A stretch of 64,000 bases of DNA from JBCCBV01 sp039033855 (GCA_039033855.1 JBCCBV010000001.1:372001-436000), one strand, 5' to 3'. Shown: positions 16,169 to 25,743, counted from the first letter of the stretch. Numbers and translations: made by a program. Notes: a model not told the origin generated them from the letters alone.

Positions 16169-17908
16169 ATGACCCGCTGCACCCCCCGAACGCCGTCGCC
16201 CTGCCGATTATTCCGCCGGACCACCGCCGCCTTGGTGGCCGCGCTGGCGCTCGGCGCCGTGACGACGCCGGCGTTCGGCAACCTGACCATGCGCAAGGTC
16301 TCGGAGCGCACGGGCAACCGGGTGATTGTGGAGGTGTTCGAAGAGACCGACTTCGTGCTCGACGACGCCGACGCCGTGGAGGCGGGTGAGGCCGTGGGCG
16401 ACGCGGCGGCGGAGGTGCAGGACACGCCGGACGCGGGCCAAGCGGTGCCGCCAGCCGTGGCCACCGGCAGCACCGCGGACCCCTCGGCGGTGCGGGTGGA
16501 GACCACGGCCCAACCGGACGGGACAATTACCCGGCGGGAGAGCCGTACGATCTTTGACCGCATTTTCTATACGTCGGACTCGGCGCCAGGGACGCAACCG
16601 GGCACCGCGGTGGACCCGGCCGAAGCGGTTGTGCCCACCGATCCGACGGTGATCGCGACGGTCGAGCCCATCGAAGAGGTCGAGGTGTTTGAGGTGCTGG
16701 CCGAAGACGACCTGCGTGCAGCAGACGATGCCGCCGAGCGGGCGATGCGCGACGCCGAGGCGCAGCTCCGGGCCGTGGCGGAGCAAGACACGACCGAAAC
16801 AGACCCGTTCGACGAGCGGCCCCCCACGCTGGAGTCGTGGTCGGACGACGTGGATGACGCGTCGTCTACGGATGCGCCCAATGCGCCCTACGCGCCCACG
16901 CAGCCCGGGCCGACGCAGAACATCAACAACAACACGATCACGATCGTGGTGCCCCCGCCCGTGGCTCCGCCGGCACCGGTCGTAGAAGAAGTCAAAGCCG
17001 AAGAGCCGGTCCCCGTGGTGGAACCGATCGTGGTCGAGCCGATCGCACCGATCGACCTGGGCCCGCCGCCCGATCCGAACCACCCGGCGCTGGCCGACGC
17101 CAAGCTGTTCCGCGAGGCCGGGCAGGCGATGATCGAACGGCTGGGCGCGCTGGCGGCGTCTTCGCCCGAAGCAGCCCTGGCCGAAGAATTGGGCGAAATC
17201 GACGCCGTGGCAGCCAAGCTGACCGCTGCGCTCGACCGGGCCAAGGCCGACGCCCGGAACGACGGCGAGGGCAACATCAACCTAGAGCTGCGGAAGCTGG
17301 CCCGCGAACGAGCTGAGATTCTTGAGAATGCGATCGCCGAGCTCGAAGCCCGACGCGGGGCGCCGGTGGCAGCGCTCGAAGGTGCATTTGGGGCGTTGGG
17401 TCAGGCCGTAGACGCGAGCGTGGCGGCGCGGGTGGACCTGGACACGGCGACCGGGCGGATCGAGTCGATCATGACCACGCCGGTGCGCGATCGGCCGGAC
17501 GCGTGGGCGTCTTTGGTGGAGTCGGAGGCGGCGCGGTCGTCGTCGATTCTGACCGAGCGCCTGCTGCCGCCGTTGGCGGTGTTCCACGAGGCGGTGAGCG
17601 GGGCGCGCGAAACCGCCGACGCGCTCGCCGAACTCGGGCGCGACGCGCTGGACGATGCGCAAGACAAGCAAGACGAGGCCCGGGCGTATCTGGATGCGCG
17701 GGTGCGCGAACTCAACGAGTACGACCGCCGATTGCGCGATCGGATTGCCCAGGCGCGGCGGGCTGCTGGGCCGGAGCGCCCGCACGACCAGGCATGGCTT
17801 GAGGCCCGGTATCCGGAAGAGGTGCGCGAGATGATCCGCAGGCGCGCCGACTTCACCACGCCGTTGGAACAAGCGGGCGTCGATACGCCGCCCGCGCCGC
17901 GGCCGTGA
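16169..17908 (+). CDS. Secreted protein with acidic low-complexity region and coiled-coil C-terminus
   Basis: A 579-residue protein with a signal peptide (basic RLFRRTTAAL, hydrophobic VAALALGAVTT, cleavage near AFG). Residues about 55-310 are acidic and rich in Ala/Asp/Glu/Thr, including an asparagine run NINNNTITIVV followed by VPPPVAPPAPVV. The C-terminal about 250 residues are charged and helical, likely coiled coil. No known domain was recognised. The start is the ATG at 16169; the frame is open far upstream but that part is antisense to the aquaporin gene. TATGCT at 16102-16107 may be its -10 element. Possibly a cell-envelope structural protein. Confidence 0.7.
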   Translation: MTRCTPRTPSPCRLFRRTTAALVAALALGAVTTPAFGNLTMRKVSERTGNRVIVEVFEETDFVLDDADAVEAGEAVGDAAAEVQDTPDAGQAVPPAVATGSTADPSAVRVETTAQPDGTITRRESRTIFDRIFYTSDSAPGTQPGTAVDPAEAVVPTDPTVIATVEPIEEVEVFEVLAEDDLRAADDAAERAMRDAEAQLRAVAEQDTTETDPFDERPPTLESWSDDVDDASSTDAPNAPYAPTQPGPTQNINNNTITIVVPPPVAPPAPVVEEVKAEEPVPVVEPIVVEPIAPIDLGPPPDPNHPALADAKLFREAGQAMIERLGALAASSPEAALAEELGEIDAVAAKLTAALDRAKADARNDGEGNINLELRKLARERAEILENAIAELEARRGAPVAALEGAFGALGQAVDASVAARVDLDTATGRIESIMTTPVRDRPDAWASLVESEAARSSSILTERLLPPLAVFHEAVSGARETADALAELGRDALDDAQDKQDEARAYLDARVRELNEYDRRLRDRIAQARRAAGPERPHDQAWLEARYPEEVREMIRRRADFTTPLEQAGVDTPPAPRP

Positions 17909-17985
17909 TCGGCTAAGCGCGGCGGTTGCTTTGGTATTGCCGTCAACGCGAAGTCTGATCCATTACTCCGCGTGGGTTCGCATCG

Positions 17986-18939
17986 TCAATGAGCCCGGAA
18001 GGCGTACCACCCGTCTCCGAGGCTGCGTAAGCGATAACCGTTCTCGCCGAAGGGCGAACCCAACCGGTTGGGCTCGAAGGCGAATCCGTGATAAGCCGGG
18101 TCTGGGCCGATGCCCGGCGTGGTGGTATGCACCACGAAGTACACGCCGCCGCGCGGATCGACGCCCAGCGCCTGGACGCGATAAAGGCCGACCCGCACGT
18201 TCACAGCCGAGACCTGCGGCGTGGTAGCGGTCAGGTTCTGGGTGAGCGGTTCGAACGAATCGCGGGACAGTGCAAAACCGGCGTGCAGCGGCATGCGCCC
18301 CCAGCAGAGGACAAAGGTCAGGATCAACAGCACCCCGGCCAATGCCGCACGCCGCCAAGGCCAAGGAGCGCGCATCGCCCGCCGGATCGTGGACCTCAAG
18401 CCACCGCGTCGCATCACGGCCCGGCGCATCACCAGGATCAACAACACCGCCACGACCGGGCCCGGCCAAGCGACCACCAGCACGCCCACGCGGTAGAGCT
18501 GCGACTGCAGGTAAAACGAATCTGCGAACTGTTCGCCCCGTCCCGGAAGGACCGCCAGCCAGAACATCCAGGCGCAACCGAGCACCGTGGCGATCAGCAG
18601 CAGGTTGGCGAAGCTGCGCATACCGGGTTTGAACGTTGCGAGAGGGCGCGGGGTTCGGCGGACAAGTTCGCTTCCGAGGCCTTGCTTTCGGTAGTCGGGC
18701 AGGACTTCGAGCAGCGGGATGGCGGCGGAGAACACGCCGTCGCCGATGGCGGTCACGAAACCGACGACGCGCGACGTGGCTGGATCGACGGCCAGCACGA
18801 CGTGGCGGGCGGCGCGGAGGATCTCAAAGTGTTGCGCAGGGCTCGGCGGGGTCGGCCAGCCCTCGAAGAAGCCGTGGAGGTGGCCGGACGTAATGCCGTC
18901 GAGCGAAGTAGTGAAGGTGACGGCGGTTGGGGCGTACAT
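17986..18939 (-). CDS. Chimeric protein: truncated GNAT domain fused to membrane protein
   Basis: A 317-residue open frame. Residues 1-106 are the first part of a GNAT acetyltransferase: HFEILRAARHVVLAVDPATS, VVGFVTAIGDGVFSAAIP and LLEVLPDYRKQGLGSELVRR, the acetyl-CoA-binding (Q/R-x-x-G-x-G) strand-turn-helix. The catalytic fold then stops. From residue 107 (MRSFANLLLIATVLG) the protein becomes a membrane protein with about three helices and a soluble tail. A full GNAT domain needs about 40 more residues after this motif, so either the two parts were joined by deletion or a second gene starts at 18621 inside this frame. Acetyltransferase activity is doubtful. Confidence 0.6.
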   Translation of the reverse strand: MYAPTAVTFTTSLDGITSGHLHGFFEGWPTPPSPAQHFEILRAARHVVLAVDPATSRVVGFVTAIGDGVFSAAIPLLEVLPDYRKQGLGSELVRRTPRPLATFKPGMRSFANLLLIATVLGCAWMFWLAVLPGRGEQFADSFYLQSQLYRVGVLVVAWPGPVVAVLLILVMRRAVMRRGGLRSTIRRAMRAPWPWRRAALAGVLLILTFVLCWGRMPLHAGFALSRDSFEPLTQNLTATTPQVSAVNVRVGLYRVQALGVDPRGGVYFVVHTTTPGIGPDPAYHGFAFEPNRLGSPFGENGYRLRSLGDGWYAFRAH

Positions 18940-18955
18940 GGGTCGATCTACTTGC

Positions 18956-19348
18956 TCAAGACTTCGAGAACGTAAATCGCAAGGGGCCTTGGAGATCGAC
19001 CCGGCCCTGGCGGATGGCGACGCCTTCTTGTTCGAGCAGGGCCTGCTTGCGGGGCAGGCCGTAGGCGTAGCCGTGCAGGGCTCCGTCGGCGCCGACGACG
19101 CGGTGGCAGGGGATTTCGGGGGCGTAGGGGTTAGTCGCCATGGCCTGACCCGCGGCGATGGCGGCACGCGGCGAGCCGGCGGCGCGGGCGAGGTCGCCGT
19201 AGGTGCACACCCGGCCGGGCGGGACCTGTTTGCACAGGGCCCAGCACCGCTCGGTGAACGACATGCCCTCGGTGACGCGGCCGGCGAGGAGGTCGGCTTC
19301 GCACCAGCGTCTGGGCGGGGAGGGAACGACGGCGGGGGCTTGTGCCAT
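18956..19348 (-). CDS. MGMT-family methylated-DNA--protein-cysteine methyltransferase domain protein
   Basis: A 130-residue single-domain protein of the O6-alkylguanine-DNA alkyltransferase fold. The active-site motif is IPCHRVV with the acceptor cysteine, preceded by PPGRVCTYGDLARAAGSPRA (DNA-binding helix-turn-helix) and followed by LHGYAYGLPRKQALLEQEGV. The N-terminal ribonuclease-H-like domain of Ogt is missing, so it is the short MGMT type, which may repair alkylated bases or act as an alkyltransferase-like protein; here the cysteine is present. The ATG at 19348 is preceded at exactly 6 nt by TACGCT. Confidence 0.88.
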   Translation of the reverse strand: MAQAPAVVPSPPRRWCEADLLAGRVTEGMSFTERCWALCKQVPPGRVCTYGDLARAAGSPRAAIAAGQAMATNPYAPEIPCHRVVGADGALHGYAYGLPRKQALLEQEGVAIRQGRVDLQGPLRFTFSKS

Positions 19349-19354
19349 ACGGCA

Positions 19355-19360
19355 AGCGTA
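19355..19360 (-). promoter_or_regulatory. Leaderless-type -10 element of the MGMT gene
   Basis: On the minus strand TACGCT ends 6 nt before the ATG at 19348, leaving room for essentially no 5' leader. Confidence 0.45.
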
Positions 19361-19457
19361 GCGGGTGTCGCCCGATAAGAACCGCCCTGCCGAGGCGGGG
19401 CGCGGGCCGGCTTCGAAGTGTGTTTGGCGGGTCGGCCGGGGCGCCGATGAGGCGAGT

Positions 19458-20537
19458 ATGTCCGCGCTCGCGAGCGCACTGCAAGCCTTCGACACGTCGG
19501 GCCTTTCCGCACGGGCCCGCCAGGCGTATCCGCTGCGCGGTGCGACCGCATCTCCGGAAGCACGGCCGGGTTCTCCCCTGGCGGGATCGCGGGGCGGCGG
19601 GCGGGTTGGGGAAGCGGCGCGGGCGAACTCGCCCAGCCGGTCGGCGGACACGGTGAGCATCTCGGCCGAGGCGCGCTCGGCGGCGGCCGCCGGGGTGAAC
19701 AAGAAGGAAGGTGCGGAAGCCGGGCGTGGCGCGACGGCCGAGTCTGCCCCTTCCGGGGGGGCGACGGGGACGGACGGCCAGCCGCTTTCCGAGGCCGAGC
19801 AGAAGCAGGTCGAGGAGCTCAAGGCCCGGGACCAGGAGGTCCGCCGACACGAGCAGGCCCACAAGAGCGCCGCAGGCCAGTACGCGACCTCGGGCCCGAC
19901 GTACACGTATCAGACCGGGCCGGACGGCAAGCGTTACGCGGTGGGCGGCGAGGTGGGGATTGATGTTTCGCCGGAGCGCACGCCGGAGGAGACGATCCAA
20001 AAGATGGAGGTGGTGCGTCGGGCGGCCCTGGCGCCGGCGGAGCCTTCGGCGCAAGACCGCAAGGTGGCGGCGCAGGCCCAGCGGACGGCTCAAGAGGCCC
20101 GGCAAGAGCTGCAGCAGCAGCGGGCCGAAGAACGATCTGACCAAACAGAGAATGACGGTGGCACTGGCGAGTTTGGTGTGGCAAACGTCGAGCCGGCTGA
20201 TTTAACCGAGCGTGCATCCACGAACGGCGATGATCGCGAGCCCGTCACGGAGTTGCCGGGCAGATCGAGTGATTCCACTGGCACTGCGGAAACCGGTGAT
20301 TTGTCGAGGGCGGATTCCGCGGGCGGCACTGGGAGCGCGAATGGGGCTAACTCCGGAGGAAGTTCCGGGGCAACTTCCGGGGGTGGACAGGCGACGGAAA
20401 CCCTCGGCGGTGACACCGGCTTCACCGGAAGCGCCGTCGGCACCACGTCGGACGCGACCGGCGCGATCGCCAGCGCATTGATCTCTCAACTGTCTCTACT
20501 CGCGGAACCGACGCGCACGATCGACGTGGTGGCGTGA
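19458..20537 (+). CDS. SprA-related putative metalloprotease (CJM1_0395 family)
   Basis: A 359-residue protein. Its middle part (about residues 110-215) carries the family signature: ELKARDQEVRRHEQAHKSAA with a HEQAH zinc-type motif, SGPTYTYQTGPDGKRYAVGG and GEVGIDVSPERTPEETIQKM. In relatives this region is called a putative metalloprotease; activity is not shown to my knowledge. Both flanks are disordered: a Ser/Ala/Arg-rich N-terminus and a long Gly/Ser/Thr-rich C-terminal tail (about residues 240-360). No signal peptide is visible. Its 3' end lies 8 bp from that of the convergent nuclease gene. Start chosen at MSALASALQAFD. Confidence 0.75.
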   Translation: MSALASALQAFDTSGLSARARQAYPLRGATASPEARPGSPLAGSRGGGRVGEAARANSPSRSADTVSISAEARSAAAAGVNKKEGAEAGRGATAESAPSGGATGTDGQPLSEAEQKQVEELKARDQEVRRHEQAHKSAAGQYATSGPTYTYQTGPDGKRYAVGGEVGIDVSPERTPEETIQKMEVVRRAALAPAEPSAQDRKVAAQAQRTAQEARQELQQQRAEERSDQTENDGGTGEFGVANVEPADLTERASTNGDDREPVTELPGRSSDSTGTAETGDLSRADSAGGTGSANGANSGGSSGATSGGGQATETLGGDTGFTGSAVGTTSDATGAIASALISQLSLLAEPTRTIDVVA

Positions 20538-20545
20538 TTCAACAG

Positions 20546-21583
20546 CTAATCGTGTGAGTCGGTCATTACATCTGATTCGTTAGGATCGGACACGCGAAAG
20601 CTAGGTAAATCAGAGTGATGCAGCAGCACGACACCAGTCTGCATTGCTGCAGCTCTCGCGGAAGGCGTGTAGTCCACGGTGGTCACGACCGCAGCAATTG
20701 CGGCACCGTGGAACAGCTTTCCGGTGTGCACCTCCTGTACAGCACTATTGCCGACCGGCTTGGAGTACCTCTTGCACTGAAAGACCGCCCGTTCCCATCC
20801 CCGCTGAGCCACCAAGTCAACTCCCTGATCGCCCGACCCACCACAGACTTGCACACTCCAACCTGAGCACCTCAGCAAGTCAGCACAGAACTCTTCGTAC
20901 TCATCGGGTGACATCATGGCAGGATCATCATCTCGCGGATCAGAAAAATCACCAATGCCATCCTCGTCCAATGTGTCCAAGAGAGACTCTGCAAGCGACA
21001 GATAATAAAGTCTTGCGAGCTGTTCAGGGGTGAACTCTTCGCCCTGAGCAAGCATGCCAAATGTACGCCTCGCATTGAATGACGAGCCGGCACCGGCAAA
21101 CTCAAGAAGTGAATACCCAAGCGTGTCAACCAATTCGGGATGGAGAACCTTATCCACAAAGTAAGCCAACTCGCCCTCCCACTTGTCGCGCACCAACTGA
21201 CCATAATCGTCCTCGTACAAACATTGCCGTCGCTTGCGCAGCAGAGTCATAGCATGTCTTGAAACAATCTCCGTTACTGATCTCTCAACAAAAATCGGTG
21301 CAGTTATACCGAGCAGCTTCGATATGGCTGACGCGTGCGCGCGACCTACGAGCTTCCTTCCATCTGTAAACGCTAGGCTGAAGTCCTGCTTCTTACCAAA
21401 ACGGCGCGTGACCCCGAGATCAAAATCTCGAACTTCGCGTTCAAGATTCATGGTCTCACGTGCAAAAAAACAAAGCAGACCGCGAACGCCAGCATGACGC
21501 TTCAACTTTATTGTTGGCTGCAACTGCACATGCTGTTTGGGCCAATCGCCGCCGATTACTAGAAACTCGGAATGCGTATTCAT
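20546..21583 (-). CDS. Mrr-like restriction endonuclease with uncharacterised N-terminal region
   Basis: A 345-residue protein whose C-terminal about 120 residues form an Mrr-type PD-(D/E)xK nuclease domain: SPDEYEEFCADLL, GDQGVDLVAQRG with the metal-binding Asp, VFQCKRYSKPVGNSAVQEV with the Q-x-K pair, and AAIAAVVTTVDYTPSA. Mrr enzymes typically cut modified or foreign DNA. The first about 220 residues are not a recognised DNA-reading domain. GGAGG lies 6 nt before the ATG at 21583. The gene is clearly more AT-rich than its surroundings, and no methyltransferase is next to it, suggesting a transferred stand-alone defence gene. Confidence 0.78.
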   Translation of the reverse strand: MNTHSEFLVIGGDWPKQHVQLQPTIKLKRHAGVRGLLCFFARETMNLEREVRDFDLGVTRRFGKKQDFSLAFTDGRKLVGRAHASAISKLLGITAPIFVERSVTEIVSRHAMTLLRKRRQCLYEDDYGQLVRDKWEGELAYFVDKVLHPELVDTLGYSLLEFAGAGSSFNARRTFGMLAQGEEFTPEQLARLYYLSLAESLLDTLDEDGIGDFSDPRDDDPAMMSPDEYEEFCADLLRCSGWSVQVCGGSGDQGVDLVAQRGWERAVFQCKRYSKPVGNSAVQEVHTGKLFHGAAIAAVVTTVDYTPSARAAAMQTGVVLLHHSDLPSFRVSDPNESDVMTDSHD

Positions 21584-21687
21584 AGCTAACCTCCACAACG
21601 CCGCGCGAGGCTAGCATAAGTGTCGCACGCTGTAACTCACGCGACTCAGGCAAACCTGAGCAGCGGGAAAGCTATGCGCGGCGTGCC

Positions 21688-21918
21688 TCACGCCGCCTCG
21701 TTGCCATCTGGCGCCGGCACTTCCAGTTCGGTGATGAGCAGCAGGTCCAGGACGCTGTGGCTGTCGTCGCCGCGGAAGACAACCACGGATCGGCCGCCCG
21801 GAGAATGCGCGACGAAGTCGGAGTGATCGACACGGAACGATCGGCCGTCGGCCGTGTGAATCACGAACGGCTGAAACGGCTGATGACGCAAAGTGCTGCG
21901 GAACTGGTCGATCGTCAT
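21688..21918 (-). CDS. Small conserved-looking protein of unknown function
   Basis: A 76-residue acidic protein: MTIDQFRSTLRHQPFQPFVI then HTADGRSFRVDHSDFVAHSP. It looks like a short beta-rich fold of the kind common as unnamed small proteins in planctomycete genomes, but no function is known to me. TAAACT lies 7 nt before its ATG. It is 105 nt upstream of the Mrr-like gene on the same strand. Confidence 0.6.
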   Translation of the reverse strand: MTIDQFRSTLRHQPFQPFVIHTADGRSFRVDHSDFVAHSPGGRSVVVFRGDDSHSVLDLLLITELEVPAPDGNEAA

Positions 21919-21925
21919 ATGCCCC

Positions 21926-21931
21926 AGTTTA
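21926..21931 (-). promoter_or_regulatory. Possible leaderless-type -10 element of small ORF
   Basis: TAAACT on the minus strand ends 7 nt before the ATG at 21918. Confidence 0.35.
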
Positions 21932-22024
21932 TGCGGGAGCTAAGCGTCGCAAAAGGGACAAGTGCACTCAAGGTGCCGAGGTGTTGGCGCCGTGAGAGGT
22001 AGTTGATTCTGGACCGTGCGCAAA

Positions 22025-22051
22025 GAAAAACCCGGGTGCAGAACATCCGGG
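22025..22051 (-). terminator. Rho-independent terminator of ilvC
   Basis: On the minus strand CCCGGATG pairs with CACCCGGG (one mismatch) across a 5-nt loop, followed directly by TTTTTCTTTG. It lies about 50 nt past the ilvC stop codon. It is the only clear intrinsic terminator noticed in the window. Confidence 0.75.
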
Positions 22052-22101
22052 CTACAAGGCAAGCGTTCTCATTTCACGCCGCGTGGCGGTAGGCGTCGGC
22101 C

Positions 22102-23106
22102 TCACGCCTCGACCGGATCGAGCCACGGCATCATGGCGCGGAGTTCTTTGCCGACCTTTTCGACGCCGTGCTCGGCGTTGGCGGCGCGTTGGGCCTTGAA
22201 CCAGGCGAAGCCCTTGGCGTAGTCGCCGCGGAAGGCCTCGGCGAAGCCGCCGTCCTGGATGTGCTTGAGCGCGGCCTTCATGCGGGTCTTGGTGGCGTCG
22301 TCGACGATCTTCGGGCCGGTGTAGTAGTCGCCAAACTCGGCGGTGTTGCTGATCGAGTAGCGCATGTACTTGAGGCCGCCCTTGACGACGAGGTCGACAA
22401 TCAGCTTCACCTCGTGGCAGGTCTCGAAGTAGGCGAGCTCGGGCGGATAGCCGGCCTCGACCAGGGTCTCGAAGCCCTTCTTGATGAGCTCGGACAGGCC
22501 GCCGCAGAGCACGACCTGTTCGCCAAAGAGGTCGGTCTCGCACTCGTCCTTGAAGGTGGTCTTGAGGGTGCCGCCCTTGCCGCCGCCGACGCCGATGGCG
22601 TAGGCCAGCGCGAGCTGCTCGGCGTCGCCGGTGGCGTCGTGGTGGATGGCCATGAGGCAGGGCACGCCGCCGCCGCGGACGTATTCGTCGCGCACGGTGT
22701 GGCCGGGACCCTTGGGGGCGACCATGATGACGTTCACGCCTTCAGGGGCGTTGATGGTGTTGAAGTGGAAGTTGAAGCCGTGGGTGGCCACGACGGTCTG
22801 TCCGGCCTTGAGGTTGCCGGCGATGGACTCTTCCCACACGGTGGGCTGGACCTCGTCGGGCAGGGCCAGGACGATGAGGTCGGCCTGCTTCACGGCGTCG
22901 GCGACGGCCATGGGGGTGAAGCCGTGAGACGCGGCGAGCTTGCCGTTGGCGGATTCGGGCCGGTTGGCGACGATGACGCTGCAGCCCGAGTCGCGGAGGT
23001 TCTGGGCGTGGGCGTGGCCCTGGCTGCCGTAGCCGAGGACGGCGATGGTCTTGCCGTCCAGGGGTGCGAGGGATCCGTCTTTGTCGTAGAGGGTTTCGAT
23101 GGCCAT
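22102..23106 (-). CDS. ilvC: Ketol-acid reductoisomerase (class I)
   Basis: A 334-residue protein of the short class I KARI type, which converts acetolactate or acetohydroxybutyrate to the dihydroxy acids of branched-chain amino acid synthesis. The cofactor-binding motif is VLGYGSQGHAHAQNLRDSG. Metal-binding and catalytic parts are visible in MVAPKGPGHTVRDEYVRGGG, DLFGEQVVLCGGLSELIKKG, YFETCHEVKLIVDLVVKGG and YSISNTAEFGDY. The start has a GAAAGG ribosome binding site about 8 nt upstream. It stands alone: no ilvB/N or leuA next to it. A -10-like TATCCT lies at 23213-23218 and a terminator at 22025-22051. Confidence 0.96.
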   Translation of the reverse strand: MAIETLYDKDGSLAPLDGKTIAVLGYGSQGHAHAQNLRDSGCSVIVANRPESANGKLAASHGFTPMAVADAVKQADLIVLALPDEVQPTVWEESIAGNLKAGQTVVATHGFNFHFNTINAPEGVNVIMVAPKGPGHTVRDEYVRGGGVPCLMAIHHDATGDAEQLALAYAIGVGGGKGGTLKTTFKDECETDLFGEQVVLCGGLSELIKKGFETLVEAGYPPELAYFETCHEVKLIVDLVVKGGLKYMRYSISNTAEFGDYYTGPKIVDDATKTRMKAALKHIQDGGFAEAFRGDYAKGFAWFKAQRAANAEHGVEKVGKELRAMMPWLDPVEA

Positions 23107-23546
23107 GGGGGCGCCTTTCGGGGGTCCAGAAACTCCGCTCGTGCGTGGCCCGCACCGTGGGGCCGTGTTCCGAGGGTCGTGTTTCGAGGGGGCGTATTTC
23201 GCGGGGCCGGGCAGGATAGCGGCTGGGGGGCGAAAGATGGGGCGAAAGGTCGGCGCGAAAAACCCCGAGCCATACGGCCCGGGGCGGAGGGGAGGAAGCG
23301 GGAGGTGGCGGGGCGCACGCGGTGCGCGTTCACGTCCGGGCGGGGTCAGGGGCCAGACGCTCTCGGCCGGGAATGCAGAAGCCCTCCCCCGCTCGCCGGC
23401 TAGCGCTCGTCTCTCACCCTCTCCCGCAAGGATAGGGTGCAGACCTCCGCGCCAAGCGCCGGCGCCGGGACCACCGCGACGGGGCAGATCGGTCACACCG
23501 TGCCCGGCTCGCAAGCAGGGCGACTGAAGTCACCCTGCCAAACGCG
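23107..23546. other. Intergenic region between ilvC and msrA
   Basis: 440 bp without a supported gene. It holds the ilvC leader and a probable ilvC promoter (TATCCT on the minus strand at 23213-23218, leader about 100 nt). A small inverted repeat (CACCCT ... AGGGTG, around 23417-23441) could belong to a degenerate palindromic repeat. No riboswitch or attenuator-type leader peptide was recognised. Confidence 0.4.
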
Positions 23547-24326
<780 letters not shown>

Positions 24327-24510
24327 GGTAGGTCTCACAAAAGGCGGTCTACCCGGCGCAAGCGTGCGCACGGGTCAAGCGAATAACCCGACACGGGCGC
24401 GGATCATTCCAGCGTGGTTCCACGTGAAACCCGCGGCACAACGACATTTTCGTGCGCCGAACGGGCTTGGATTCAGCGGGAAGCGCGGCAGGGGTATGCG
24501 GGCCGGTGCG

Positions 24511-25506
24511 TCAGGGCCGGGGGTGGAATCGCTGGACGACGTCGCGCAGGCGGCTGGCATCGACGTGGGTGTAGACCTGCGTGGTGCGGATGTTGGAGTG
24601 GCCCAGGAGTTCCTGGACGACGCGGAGGTCGGCGCCGCCGGCGAGCAGGTGGGTGGCGAAGCTGTGCCGGAGCGTGTGCGGGTGGACATCGGACAGGCCG
24701 GCGCGTTTGGACTGTCGCTTGACGATCTGCCAGACGACGACCCGGGTAATCGGCTGGCCACGGCGCGACAAGAACAACCGGTCGGTCGGCTCGTCCACGC
24801 GCACGAGCGCGGGGCGGAGTTCTTCGAGGTACCGGCCGAGCGCACGGAGCGCCGGGCCGCCGATGGGCACGATGCGCTCCTTCGAGCCTTTGCCCCAGAC
24901 CTGGAGCACGCCGAGGGTGGGGCGCATGCGGTCGAGGGTGAGCTCGGCGGCTTCGGTGGCGCGGAGCCCGCCGGCGTAGAGGGTTTCGAGCAGGGCGACA
25001 TCGCGCAGGCAGAGCATGTCGTTGGGGTCGGGCGCTTCGATCAGCTTGCGGACCTGCTCGGGCGCCAGGGGCGAGGGCAGGTGCTGGCCGGTCTTCGGCT
25101 GGGCGAGTTGTTCGGCCGGGTCGGTGTCGATGAACTCGTTGGCGCAGAGGAACCGGCAGAACACGCGGATGGTCGCCAGGTGACGCGCGATGGTGGTGGT
25201 CTGCAACCCGCGGGCGTCGATCTCGCGCAGGTGTTCGACGATCAGGTCGTGGGTCAGGCGTTCCCACCCGATGTGCTTGCGGTGGGCCAGGAACACCCAC
25301 AGGTCGCGCAGGTCGCCGGCGTAAGCGGCCAGGGTGGACGGGGCGAAGCCGCACTCGATCTTGCAATACGAGAGGAACTCGCGCACGCCGCCTTCAAAGC
25401 GTGAGAGCTTGCGATCGGGCCGTGGGGCCTCGGCGGGCGCGCCGCCGCGCAACGGGGGATCGACTTGCACCGGGCCGGGCAGGCCCAGCGGCGAACGCTT
25501 AATCAA
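24511..25506 (-). CDS. xerD: Tyrosine recombinase XerD/XerC
   Basis: A 331-residue Xer recombinase that resolves chromosome dimers at dif with its partner Xer. The N-terminal SAM-like core-binding domain spans about residues 35-125. The catalytic set is complete: Arg in YAGGLRATEAAEL, Lys in VWGKGSKERIVP, His/Arg in HPHTLRHSFATHLL, His in LGHSNIRTTQ, and Tyr in VYTHVDASRLRDV. The length is that of XerC/XerD. The assumed start is TTG at 25506; a GTG 12 codons downstream is possible. It is not next to an integrative element, so a housekeeping role is likely. XerD rather than XerC is a preference only. Confidence 0.88.
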   Translation of the reverse strand: MIKRSPLGLPGPVQVDPPLRGGAPAEAPRPDRKLSRFEGGVREFLSYCKIECGFAPSTLAAYAGDLRDLWVFLAHRKHIGWERLTHDLIVEHLREIDARGLQTTTIARHLATIRVFCRFLCANEFIDTDPAEQLAQPKTGQHLPSPLAPEQVRKLIEAPDPNDMLCLRDVALLETLYAGGLRATEAAELTLDRMRPTLGVLQVWGKGSKERIVPIGGPALRALGRYLEELRPALVRVDEPTDRLFLSRRGQPITRVVVWQIVKRQSKRAGLSDVHPHTLRHSFATHLLAGGADLRVVQELLGHSNIRTTQVYTHVDASRLRDVVQRFHPRP

Positions 25507-25737
25507 CGGGGCGGGTGAGATGGGCAGGTTCCTTCGAGCGAGTCACCCCGCGGGGGTCGGCCGTGCGTCCGGGCCGTTCCGCGAGTCGGGGTCGGGGCCG
25601 CCTGCCCGTCACGCGAGGTATCGACTGGCCGGCTCGAAGCGCTTGAACGCCTAGGGGTTTTGCGCAACGTCCGAAAAGCCGCAACGCGCCCGGGGAGCAG
25701 GCGGAAACCGGCCCGTTGCTCGCCACCGCCGGGCGGC

Positions 25738-25743
25738 TAGCAT
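25738..25743 (+). promoter_or_regulatory. Putative -10 element of hemC
   Basis: TAGCAT lies 27 nt before the GTG start, so the transcript would have a leader of about 20 nt. The same hexamer is found before the genes at 38573, 56534 and 56933. Confidence 0.35.

Noticed and set aside
22168..23403. 411-codon plus-strand frame opposite ilvC
   Set aside because: Antisense of a complete IlvC; Gly/Val/Asp repeats are the reverse reading of its codons.
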